The position numbers and the translations under genes are program-made. DNA of 6,732 bases. Source: JBBDRV01 sp040905285 (GTDB lineage Bacteria > Bacteroidota > Rhodothermia > Balneolales > Balneolaceae). The notes under the pieces were generated by a model, which did no database searches, had not been told where the DNA came from, and saw nothing but the letters and a program-made list of their open reading frames with translations. Positions 1 to 5,540 of this stretch are shown here, in pieces. Each line of letters starts with the position of its first letter. Position 1 is the stretch's first letter. The DNA is taken from positions 1-6,732 of the forward strand of contig JBBDRV010000123.1 of NCBI GenBank assembly GCA_040905285.1, in the 5' to 3' direction.

Positions 1-652
1 TGACTAGGCTCTCAGATTCATCTGCTTCTATAAACTGCAAGAAGGAGTTCAACACCCTCCTCATTTCTCCCACTTCATGATCACGCCCGCGCTGTGCCCC
101 GATCGCATCAAATTCATCAAAAAGATATACCCCTCTCTCTTCATTTATTAAATCAAAGACCTGACGCAGTTTGGCACTGGTTTCCCCGAGATAACGGGTA
201 ATCAACCGGTCCATCATGACCACATAAAGCGGAATATGCAGCTCATGAGCAATAATAGAGGCCGTTAGTGTCTTACCGGTTCCGGGAGGGCCAGACAATA
301 AAATTTTCTTTCGGTTTCGAAGCCCATAATCCAAAAACTCATCCTTTCGATGAAACTCAGAAATAATACGCTTAATCTTCTCGCGCAGTTTCTCCTCTAC
401 AACCAGTTCGGATAGTCGGTGCTTTGTACTCCTCTCAAATACAAGGTCTGCTAGCTGCCGTTTTTCTGCTGAACGGAGGCGTATCGGCTTCTTCGGTTGT
501 TTAAGAACTAACTCTTTCAGCTCATTTGCTACTTCAACATGCCCCAATTTAGCTTCGTGGGCAGCAACCTGAAGTGCAGCCGTTTTAAACGTCTCATCAT
601 TTCCTGAGAAGTGAGCTTTGATTAGGTTTAATATTTGAGAAGCTTTTGCCAT
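1..652 (-). CDS. IetA-like AAA+ ATPase, 3' end outside window
   Basis: The first 217 residues of an ATP-binding AAA+ protein are present; the gene continues past the left edge. Residues 1-55 form a charged helical N-domain (it begins MAKASQILNLIKAHFSG), followed by a linker and the AAA core. Walker A is GPPGTGKT at 121-128. A second-region motif RYLGET lies at 153-158. Walker B is VYLFDE at 175-180, with E180 as the likely catalytic base. Sensor 1 and the arginine finger would lie outside. This short N-domain plus a single AAA module is typical of the ATPase paired with a subtilisin-like S8 protease in IetAS-type modules, where the ATPase restrains a toxic protease in plasmid stabilisation or phage defence. 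That partner is inferred, since the downstream side is not visible. The start is the first ATG after an upstream stop; there is no strong ribosome site, only a T/A-rich leader. AAA+ identity is near certain; the IetA assignment is moderate, and a generic AAA ATPase is the alternative. Confidence 0.85.
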   Translation of the reverse strand, partial: MAKASQILNLIKAHFSGNDETFKTAALQVAAHEAKLGHVEVANELKELVLKQPKKPIRLRSAEKRQLADLVFERSTKHRLSELVVEEKLREKIKRIISEFHRKDEFLDYGLRNRKKILLSGPPGTGKTLTASIIAHELHIPLYVVMMDRLITRYLGETSAKLRQVFDLINEERGVYLFDEFDAIGAQRGRDHEVGEMRRVLNSFLQFIEADESESLV

Positions 653-728
653 GACAAAAAAGGTAACAAATTCAAATCGATTTTATTGGTGATAATATGG
701 ACCTGCTGACAGACTACATAAACGTTTC

Positions 729-960
729 TTAGTCATATCTCCCTTCTTTTAGGTCTGCGATTCTTGTCAGTTCGCCGACAATGACCTCCTGCAGGATCTG
801 GTGAGCCATTTCGGCTGCCGGCCGCCAGAATTTCATCGATGAACCGGTCCGGGATTGCCTGTAATTTGGTCAGTTCATGACAATGGCCTAGCAAAACCTT
901 GAAGGCTTCGCAGAAGAATAAGGTTTTGTACCTTAAGAGATAAACCAAGCCTATGCTCAT
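729..960 (-). pseudogene. Frame-broken remnant, unknown family
   Basis: Two overlapping minus-strand frames both look protein-like but neither looks complete. One runs from 960 and contains ELTKLQAIPDRFIDEILAAG near its middle, then turns into an unlikely basic, Gly/Pro-rich tail. In another frame, 836 down to the stop at 729-731 reads as a helical C-terminus with AEMAHQILQEVIVGELTRIA followed by DLKEGRYD. Joining the first frame to the second near base 820 gives a continuous amphipathic helical protein end, which suggests a single frameshift in a formerly intact gene. I do not recognise the family. It lies between the AAA ATPase (same strand, start about 75 bases away) and the divergent membrane protein gene, whose start it overlaps by a few bases. 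It could instead be chance open frame. Confidence 0.3.
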
Positions 961-1399
961 TGTATATCTAGTTGGGTTATTTTTTGCCTTTATTTTCGTG
1001 TTCTCGGTTATTTACTATGGATTGTATAAGTATAGTCTTCGGCCTAGAGTGGTCAAGAGACGAAATGGAGTCAGTGGACTGAAGCAGAAGTCACCTGCTT
1101 TTTTTACAAATGATCTGTTCAAAGAACGGACGATAATAGAAGCGATAGATGAACTTCGGTTACTCAAGTTCATGGGTGAAATTCTCCTTGATCGCTGGCA
1201 GTCTTTTAATAGAGGTTCGTTGCATTTCACTTCAGACCAGTTAAAAGAGAATCATAAACTTGATATTTCAGTAACTGAATTGATAGAAAAAATTTTTCCT
1301 AAGTATTGGGGTGTGGCTATATACTTAGCAGGGCACTATTTTCCTTTAATTCCTACCGATATATCAGCTGGTGAAGTTCTGGCTTTCTATGGTAATTGA
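953..1399 (+). CDS. Small single-pass membrane protein, unknown function
   Basis: A 148-residue protein not recognised as any named family. Residues 2-24 form one very hydrophobic membrane helix (it begins MLIVYLVGLFFAFIFVF). A strongly basic stretch follows (residues 26-38, with R30, R32, K35, R36, R37), which predicts the rest of the protein on the cytoplasmic side. Residues 55-118 are mixed charged and hydrophobic, likely helical (FKERTIIEAIDELRLLKF), and the tail has aromatic clusters (KYWGVAIYLAGHYF). No catalytic motif is visible. The ATG at 953 is the natural start because the membrane helix begins there; only a weak purine stretch (AAGAGA) sits upstream. It converges with the XRE regulator 32 bases downstream, with no clear terminator between. 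Its setting beside a defence-type ATPase and mobile-element debris suggests accessory cargo. Confidence 0.65.
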   Translation: MLIVYLVGLFFAFIFVFSVIYYGLYKYSLRPRVVKRRNGVSGLKQKSPAFFTNDLFKERTIIEAIDELRLLKFMGEILLDRWQSFNRGSLHFTSDQLKENHKLDISVTELIEKIFPKYWGVAIYLAGHYFPLIPTDISAGEVLAFYGN

Positions 1400-1431
1400 T
1401 TCAAGATTGTCTATATGTTGTCAGGGTATAT

Positions 1432-1680
1432 TCAGTTGATTTCAATCTTCTTTTCGAATAGTCGGATCAAATCGCTCGTCTGGATCTCAAAAGCTTTGGC
1501 CAATCGTACAAGGGTAGACAAGGAGGGTTGTTTCAAGCCTCGTTCCAGATCCGATATGTAGGTGCGATGCAGATCACTCCGCTCAGCCAGTTCCGCCTGA
1601 GAGATATTTTTGCTCAGCCGGATTTCTTCAATTGTCCTTCCGAAAGCTTGCACCAACGTCTTTTTTTTCTCTGTATTCAT
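1432..1680 (-). CDS. XRE-family HTH transcriptional regulator
   Basis: An 82-residue DNA-binding protein consisting almost only of a Cro/C1-type helix-turn-helix domain (about residues 14-71). Helix 2 is SQAELAERSDL (27-37), the recognition helix is HRTYISDLERG (38-48), and PSLSTLVRLAKAFEI follows in the fourth and fifth helices. Length and motif match small XRE repressors, including restriction-modification controller proteins and phage or island repressors. Such proteins normally act as dimers on short palindromes in their own promoter, and a perfect 12-bp palindrome lies 37 bases upstream of this start. The start ATG at 1680 gives an N-terminus of normal length, though there is no clear ribosome site. 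No restriction gene is in the window, so a role as C protein is not supported; autoregulated repressor is the safest call. Confidence 0.9.
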   Translation of the reverse strand: MNTEKKKTLVQAFGRTIEEIRLSKNISQAELAERSDLHRTYISDLERGLKQPSLSTLVRLAKAFEIQTSDLIRLFEKKIEIN

Positions 1681-1716
1681 CCGTGGAAGTTGGATGAATC
1701 CGAAAAAAAGAACGAC

Positions 1717-1728
1717 ATGCTATAGCAT
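1717..1728. promoter_or_regulatory. Perfect 12-bp palindrome, candidate XRE operator
   Basis: The sequence ATGCTATAGCAT equals its own reverse complement. It lies 37-48 bases upstream of the XRE regulator start, next to an A/T-rich promoter-like stretch and within the region between the two divergent genes. Small XRE repressors typically bind such sites to control themselves. Binding by this regulator is inferred from position only. Confidence 0.45.
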
Positions 1729-1750
1729 TCAATAAATTATATTTTATATT

Positions 1751-1780
1751 GTCATAATAAATGTATTGGTTGAGAGTCAA
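1751..1780 (-). promoter_or_regulatory. Weak sigma70-like promoter candidate for the XRE gene
   Basis: On the minus strand TTGACT (1775-1780) is followed after 18 bases by TATGAC (1751-1756), ahead of an A/T-rich tract and the palindrome at 1717-1728. The -35 matches 5 of 6 bases and the -10 only 4 of 6, so this is a tentative call. Confidence 0.22.
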
Positions 1781-1856
1781 ATTCCAAAGATCAATGATAA
1801 CCGGTCGGGAAAATGTGGTAAAACAGCTCTCCGGAATCGGGTGATTCATTTCAGTT

Positions 1857-1866
1857 AAAGAGGGAG
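1857..1866 (+). promoter_or_regulatory. Ribosome binding site deciding a GTG start
   Basis: AAAGAGGGAG ends 9 bases before the GTG at 1876. It is one of the clearest Shine-Dalgarno sites in the window and favours the GTG over the in-frame ATG at 1906, which has no comparable site. Confidence 0.5.
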
Positions 1867-1875
1867 CTGGAGCCA

Positions 1876-2322
1876 GTGCTTGATCAGAATGGTACCGGTA
1901 AGATTATGTATCAAACATTCTTCAGGAAAAGTGGCCGTAAAAAGATCAAGATTCTGATTGCGGATGATCATCCGTTGATGCGCAGGAGCCTCCGAAAAAT
2001 TCTGTCAGAAGATGACGATTTGCAGGTGGTGGCAGAAGCGATCAATGGAAAGGAGGCGGTAGAATTGACACGGAGTCATTCACCTCATGTCGTTTTGATG
2101 GATGTCAACATGCCGGAGATGAACGGTATTGAAGCCAGTCGCCATATCATCTCCGAAAATGCTTCTGTTCTGATAATTGGAATCTCTTTCCATGAATCTG
2201 ATGAAGTTGCACAAGCGATGATAAAAGCGGGAGCTTCAAGTTTTTTGACCAAATCGAAAATCACTCAAACCTTGTGTGCTGTTGTACAGGGGGTAGTATT
2301 GGCATCTGGTACAAATCGGTAA
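1876..2322 (+). CDS. Single-domain NarL-type response regulator (receiver only)
   Basis: A 148-residue cytoplasmic phospho-receiver protein of two-component signalling. After an N-terminal extension of about 22 residues the receiver fold begins at KIKILIADDHPLMRRSL. The acidic pair is D30-D31, the phospho-accepting aspartate is D76 in VLMDVNMPEMNG, the conserved Ser/Thr is S104 in IIGIS, and the conserved lysine is K126 in FLTKS. The ADDH..MR and MDVNMPEMNGIEA pattern is that of NarL/FixJ-type regulators, but the protein ends about 20 residues after the lysine, with no LuxR-type DNA-binding domain. No such domain is visible downstream in any frame, so this is probably a natural stand-alone receiver rather than a recent truncation. 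It starts with GTG; ATG at 1906 is an alternative that keeps the whole receiver. No histidine kinase is in the window, so the partner is unknown. Confidence 0.92.
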   Translation: MLDQNGTGKIMYQTFFRKSGRKKIKILIADDHPLMRRSLRKILSEDDDLQVVAEAINGKEAVELTRSHSPHVVLMDVNMPEMNGIEASRHIISENASVLIIGISFHESDEVAQAMIKAGASSFLTKSKITQTLCAVVQGVVLASGTNR

Positions 2323-2332
2323 TTTGACCGAT
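2315..2332 (+). terminator. Hairpin at the stop codon, weak terminator candidate
   Basis: ATCGGT (2315-2320) and ACCGAT (2327-2332) form a perfect 6-bp stem around a 6-base loop, directly over the response regulator stop codon (2320-2322). There is no run of T after it, so it may be only an mRNA 3' structure. Confidence 0.2.
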
Positions 2333-2364
2333 ACCTTTCTATTCACTCGATTCCTTCAGTGGAA

Positions 2365-2655
2365 TCAGCCAAACGAACCAGCGATTACTTTCTGAAGCGA
2401 AGCGAATAATACATATCCAGCTGCCAAACCTTCCTGAATGGTTGACAGCTGGTTAGCCGCAATATGATTTCTGTACAGCTCTCCTTCGGCCATGAATCGT
2501 TGACTTACCGGTTCTCATAGCTGTAATAAATATTGGATTGACCATCCCTACCTCATGAGATGACTTGGCGCTCGAATTCTTTCAGGATAATCCAATCTAT
2601 TCTGACGGAGGTTTCCCACATATAAACCTAAAATGCTATCTCTTCCATAAAAAAA
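2365..2655 (-). pseudogene. Minus-strand pseudogene with at least two frameshifts
   Basis: Three consecutive minus-strand frames read like parts of one protein. The upstream piece (about 2655-2560) contains GRDSILGLYVGNLRQNRLDY. The middle piece (about 2570-2505) contains SSHEVGMVNPIFITAMRTG. The last piece (about 2515-2365, stop TGA at 2365-2367) reads VSQRFMAEGELYRNHIAANQ and continues through LSTIQEGLAAGYVLFASLQK to the end. The pieces abut or overlap slightly, as expected after single-base indels near 2565 and 2510, and the last is a convincing amphipathic helix. I do not recognise the family. No start codon with a ribosome site is evident at the upstream end, so the N-terminus may be lost. 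Chance open frames cannot be excluded, but the orderly handover of protein-like frames favours a decayed gene. Confidence 0.4.
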
Positions 2656-2709
2656 ATTGGCATTCAGGAGGGGTAAGGAAAAACGATCAAGAGAGTGCAG
2701 GGGTGTGAA

Positions 2710-2857
2710 ATGAAGAAATGGCTTTTCATTCTGTTACCGGTTTTGGCTGTCATTGCATACAGCTGCGACAATGGTAATCAATCCAAAATGCTCTGGATTC
2801 CCTTCTGATGATAAGATCCACCGATTATTTTACACCAGTCCAGCGCTAGAAAAATAA
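2710..2857 (+). pseudogene. Small lipoprotein, probably broken by a one-base frameshift
   Basis: An ATG at 2710, 6 bases after AGGGG, opens a 32-codon frame ending at 2806-2808. Its first 18 residues form a signal peptide (two lysines, then LFILLPVLAVIAYS) with a lipobox-like cysteine at C19 followed by DNGNQSK, so the product would be exported and lipidated. The last few residues before the stop (LWIPF) look out of character. In the +1 frame, from about 2792 to the stop at 2855-2857, the reading is SGFPSDDKIHRL followed by FYTSPALEK, which would complete a lipoprotein of about 48 residues. The simplest reading is a one-base indel near 2785-2792. Alternatively the 32-residue product is itself a very small lipoprotein. 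Function is unknown. Confidence 0.42.
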
Positions 2858-3026
2858 TGAAGGACAAATCACACCGGCGTGGATATAATAAGCTCTAATA
2901 TGAAGGGGTTAACAGATCACCTGCCCTGAAGTGCCAAAGAAAAGCGATTGATAGCCGGACGGATCAAAATCAAATGGTACTGAAAAAAAGCTGGCAAACC
3001 TGGATCATTAACCGATCTTGTGGAGT
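2858..3026. other. Gene-free stretch within the decayed region
   Basis: Only short open frames of uncertain meaning occur here, for example a 42-codon plus-strand frame ending near 3029 without a clear start. With its neighbours it belongs to roughly 890 bases (2323-3209) that lack an intact gene but hold three recognisable remnants, one ending in an integrase C-terminus. No tRNA, promoter or terminator was seen. Confidence 0.4.
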
Positions 3027-3149
3027 TTAGCTTTTTGTACCACCGGAAAGAATGCTGGTCAGTTCACGGTTCCATTTGTTCAAAGCTATCCGTTTTTCTA
3101 CTTCATAATCATACTTGTTATAGATGGCTGTCAGTCCCGGAGCGCGGGG
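3027..3149 (-). pseudogene. C-terminal remnant of a phage-type tyrosine integrase
   Basis: Forty codons are open from 3149 to the stop at 3027-3029 on the minus strand. They read RAPGLTAIYNKYDYEVEKRI, then ALNKWNRELTSIL and a short tail. The pattern TAIYNKYDY..EKR.AL..W...L is the characteristic end of P4/phage-type tyrosine recombinases, where the tyrosine after the TAI-like segment (codon 10) is the DNA-attacking nucleophile. The upstream frame is closed by TAA at 3150-3152, and other frames continue protein-like text for only a few residues, so the catalytic R-H-R part of the enzyme is gone. The remnant ends about 60 bases from the start of the oppositely oriented DUF1697 gene. It shows that an integrative element or genomic island once inserted here. 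No intact integrase or clear attachment-site repeat is in the window. Confidence 0.75.
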
Positions 3150-3209
3150 TTAAGTTTTTTATCATACAGTTGCTATATTCTCTGAAATGCTCATGTACCT
3201 GGCCTGCAT

Positions 3210-3734
3210 ATGAACAGATATATTGCACTTTTCAGAGGGATCAATGTCGGCGGAAGAAATTCCCTTTCAATGAAAGATCTCGCCGGGATTCTTGAGGATA
3301 CAGGGTGCGTGAACATCAGAACGTATATCCAAAGTGGAAATGTCGTTCTGGATACCGATGAACGCTCTCGCGCAGCCGGAGAGATCGGCGCGCGGATCCT
3401 GGAACAGCACGGTTTTGAACCGAAACTCCTGATGCTGGATGTCAAAGATTTTAAGACAGCCATTGAAAACAATCCTTTCGACACGAATAACGGGAAGGCG
3501 CTGCATTTCTTTTTTCTGGAGTCAGAACCGGAATATCCTGACGTGGAAAAGCTGGAAGGACTGAAAACCGACTCCGAAGAGTTCGAGCTCCACCGAAGCG
3601 TCTTCTATTTGCATGCTCCGGACGGGATCGGGCGTTCTAAACTGGCGGGAAATGTCGAGAAAAGCATGGGAGTCTCCGTGACGGCCAGAAACTGGAATAC
3701 CGTTCTTAAGCTACAGGAGATGGCATCACAGTAA
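3210..3734 (+). CDS. DUF1697 family protein
   Basis: A full-length 174-residue soluble protein of the DUF1697 family, whose biochemical role is not established. Family hallmarks are the N-terminal strand YIALFRGINVGGRN (4-17), the segment RTYIQSGNVVLDT (37-49), the central ENNPF (86-90), and the C-terminal RSKLAGNVEKSMGVSVTARN followed by WNTVLKLQEMA. Length and both ends match the family, so it looks intact. The start at 3210 places MNRYIALFRGINVGG exactly where family members begin, though no ribosome site is evident upstream. A weak TATATT at 3174-3179 could serve as a -10 element. Its clean coding frame contrasts with the decayed sequence on both sides. Confidence 0.93.
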   Translation: MNRYIALFRGINVGGRNSLSMKDLAGILEDTGCVNIRTYIQSGNVVLDTDERSRAAGEIGARILEQHGFEPKLLMLDVKDFKTAIENNPFDTNNGKALHFFFLESEPEYPDVEKLEGLKTDSEEFELHRSVFYLHAPDGIGRSKLAGNVEKSMGVSVTARNWNTVLKLQEMASQ

Positions 3735-3959
3735 GGAAAAAGGGTTGTCACCAGAACAGCGAGAAGAACTACTCAGAGTATAGAATCCCGTTTTGCAGAA
3801 GCAATTGTGGAGACTTTCTTTAAGGATTCTTTACCCATGCAAGTTCAGACACATATTTTATCTGCTCTCCACGATTTAAATGCAACGGCCGGGCAGACCG
3901 GCAGGACATATGAGGAGGTTTATGGAAACTTTCGGCTGAACTATGGATGGGTATTATAG
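3735..3959 (+). pseudogene. Frame-broken remnant downstream of DUF1697
   Basis: Immediately after the DUF1697 stop one frame reads KEKGLSPEQREELLRV and stops at 3781-3783. LSPEQREELL is a common protein start and resembles the beginning of DUF4256-type proteins. In a second frame, open from 3735 to the stop at 3957-3959, the text becomes protein-like from about 3778: IESRFAEAIVETFFKDSLPM, then HILSALHDLNATAGQTGRTY and EEVYGNFRLNYGWVL. This second frame has no ATG before 3837; a GTG at 3807 would give a 50-residue product. One frameshift near 3778 would join the two into a protein of about 75 residues. I do not recognise the C-terminal part. Its end overlaps the convergent DUF411 gene by 19 bases. 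It may instead be a short GTG-started gene. Confidence 0.4.
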
Positions 3960-4426
3960 ATCGTTTTCGTCTCTGCATCAAAGAGAACGGAGTGCCAGGT
4001 TTGTGATGAAGGTATATCCATTCCCGGTGAATTTGGCGGCATTCCCGGTACGGCCAGTCCGATGGCATCTGGCTTTTCAGACAGCAGGCGACGAATATCT
4101 TCTGCAGGGACATGACCCTCAATTACATATTCATGGACAATAGCGGTGTGGCAGGAGCTTAGCTGATGTGGAACGGCCTGCTCATCTTTGAATGCTTGCA
4201 GATTCGACACCTTCTGCCTGACTACTTTAAAATTATGTTTAACCAGATAATCCGCCCATTTCACACAGCAGTTGCATCCTTCCGAGTGATACATGGTTAG
4301 TGTGATAACTTCATCAGAATAATCCGGTTGTACCTGTTTCGGCGTGTTTTGAAACATATAAATCCAAAAAACAGTACTAGCCGCGATTAAAGCCGCTGTT
4401 GAAATGTAAAAAAGCTTGTTGTTCAT
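3941..4426 (-). CDS. Membrane-anchored DUF411 protein (putative metal binding)
   Basis: A 161-residue DUF411 protein. Residues 5-24 form an N-terminal hydrophobic anchor or signal (LFYISTAALIAASTVFWIYM) without a lipobox, placing the domain outside the cytoplasmic membrane. The domain follows with MYHSEGCNCCVKWADYL (45-61, C51-x-C53-C54), ASCHTA-type SSCHTAIVHEYVIEGHVPAE (90-109), and the signature VPGMPPNSPGM (126-136). The family is often found near copper or other metal-handling genes and is thought to bind metal through the cysteines and histidines; this role is not proven. The usual CGCC is CNCC here, with all cysteines kept. Its start is 49 bases after the VWA lipoprotein stop on the same strand, suggesting a shared transcript. 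The leader is A-rich (ACAAACAAACAAA) with no Shine-Dalgarno site, a style seen in Bacteroidota relatives. Confidence 0.93.
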   Translation of the reverse strand: MNNKLFYISTAALIAASTVFWIYMFQNTPKQVQPDYSDEVITLTMYHSEGCNCCVKWADYLVKHNFKVVRQKVSNLQAFKDEQAVPHQLSSCHTAIVHEYVIEGHVPAEDIRRLLSEKPDAIGLAVPGMPPNSPGMDIPSSQTWHSVLFDAETKTIYNTHP

Positions 4427-4475
4427 TTTGTTTGTTTGTGATCCGGTGATCTGATAAGAGCAGCAAGGACAACTG

Positions 4476-5501
4476 TTAATTGATGGAGCATCCGCCGGTG
4501 AAGCCCTCGGCCGAAAACGGCATGTTAAAACTTCCGAACTGATTTTCGTAGAGGGCTCTTAATTGCAGTACATGCTGACCTGCCCGTTTTGGGGAGCAAT
4601 ACTCCAGGACATAGTATGAATTGGACATTCTTTCCAGGCGTTCAGCAACTGCGAGGAATGAATCCCTGAGGGCCAATGAATCTGCGGCCAGTTCAAAGCC
4701 GTCCCTTCCGAACAGCTCGAGAGTATTCGGATCGATTTCTCCACCGAGTCCGATCGAGAAAAGAGAATGCTCTCTGCCGGCATGGTTGATCGAGTCGAGG
4801 GCTTCGGCTCTACTAACTCGTCCGGCCTGATCCGTTCCGTCCGTGAACAGGACCATGGAGCCGGCGATGGCGATGCCGGAGTCGGAACCGGTTTGTTGCA
4901 ACCGGCTGTTCATTAGCGAAAGTCCCTGAGTCACTGCACCATTGAGGTTGGTGGAGACATCGTCGCTGATCTGGTTATGGATCGAATCGATTCCCGCCAG
5001 CAAGTCGTCCCGGGCCGGTGTAAAATCAACCAGCGAGTGAATATCCTCTTCCCCGTCAAACCAGTAAACGGCCATTTCCCGGGTACCATAGAGGCCCTCG
5101 CCCTCTTCCGGCATGGTTCGTTCGATGAAAGTAGCGGCCGCTTCCTTTACTCTGGGAAGATCGGAATTGTTCAGAATGCTCCCGCTTAAGTCGAGCAACA
5201 GGAGAGACGAATAGAGAAATTCTCCCGGTTCCTTTCTGATCCGGGCCTGAGACTCCAGATTCGAAATCTGTGATCCGTTCTCGAAAATTTCAAAATCAGG
5301 CTCTTCGATAGGATAGGACGTATCTTCAATATCTGTATCTATTTTGAAGAAGAGTCGCACTTTTGATGGCGGTTCTGTATTTGACTCGATCAAATGAACC
5401 TCGATTTTCCGTTCATCAGCTTCATAGTTGTTGCTGCATCCCGTCATCACCAGTATAACCAGGATAGCCGTAAGTAAAGTACTGTTTCTTGAAGCCTCCA
5501 T
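4476..5501 (-). CDS. VWA-domain lipoprotein
   Basis: A 341-residue exported lipoprotein with a von Willebrand factor A domain. Residues 1-21 are a signal peptide ending in the lipobox VMTGC, with C22 the lipidated residue. Residues 30-90 form a beta-rich domain (VHLIE, VRLFFKIDTD, DFEIFENG), reminiscent of the segment before VWA in VWFA-related lipoproteins. The VWA domain spans about 97-300 and has a full metal-ion-dependent adhesion site: D104-L-S106-G-S108, T184 in STNLNGA, and D221 in LFTDGTD. Three or four C-terminal cysteine-containing segments follow (YVLEYCSPKRAG, GFTGGCSIN). Such proteins bind ligands through a metal ion at the cell envelope; the ligand here is unknown. It is the first gene of a probable operon with the DUF411 gene and is divergent from the proline-rich gene. 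The start is set by the signal peptide. Confidence 0.9.
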   Translation of the reverse strand: MEASRNSTLLTAILVILVMTGCSNNYEADERKIEVHLIESNTEPPSKVRLFFKIDTDIEDTSYPIEEPDFEIFENGSQISNLESQARIRKEPGEFLYSSLLLLDLSGSILNNSDLPRVKEAAATFIERTMPEEGEGLYGTREMAVYWFDGEEDIHSLVDFTPARDDLLAGIDSIHNQISDDVSTNLNGAVTQGLSLMNSRLQQTGSDSGIAIAGSMVLFTDGTDQAGRVSRAEALDSINHAGREHSLFSIGLGGEIDPNTLELFGRDGFELAADSLALRDSFLAVAERLERMSNSYYVLEYCSPKRAGQHVLQLRALYENQFGSFNMPFSAEGFTGGCSIN

Positions 5502-5540
5502 AGAACCTATGCCCTTTTATTTCCTGTTCCCGCTGCCATT

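Noticed and set aside
1432..1680. The XRE protein as controller of a restriction-modification system
   Set aside because: The sequence style would allow it, but no methyltransferase or endonuclease gene is present in the window.
1628..1849. Minus-strand 73-codon frame over the XRE upstream region
   Set aside because: It overlaps the start of the well-supported XRE gene in another frame, has no domain character, and covers the palindrome and A/T-rich promoter region.
3020..3295. Plus-strand 91-codon frame leading into DUF1697
   Set aside because: It runs opposite the integrase remnant and overlaps the DUF1697 gene in another frame; its composition (many Cys, His, Trp) is typical of a non-coding frame.
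3191..3506. Minus-strand frames opposite DUF1697
   Set aside because: They are shadows of the intact DUF1697 coding frame, with no motif of their own.
3820..4143. Extra frames on both strands over the DUF411 gene
   Set aside because: They overlap the clear DUF411 frame and have arginine- and proline-rich shadow composition.
4559..5189. Several 65-75-codon frames within the VWA lipoprotein gene
   Set aside because: All lie inside the strongly supported VWA frame with its signal peptide and MIDAS motif.
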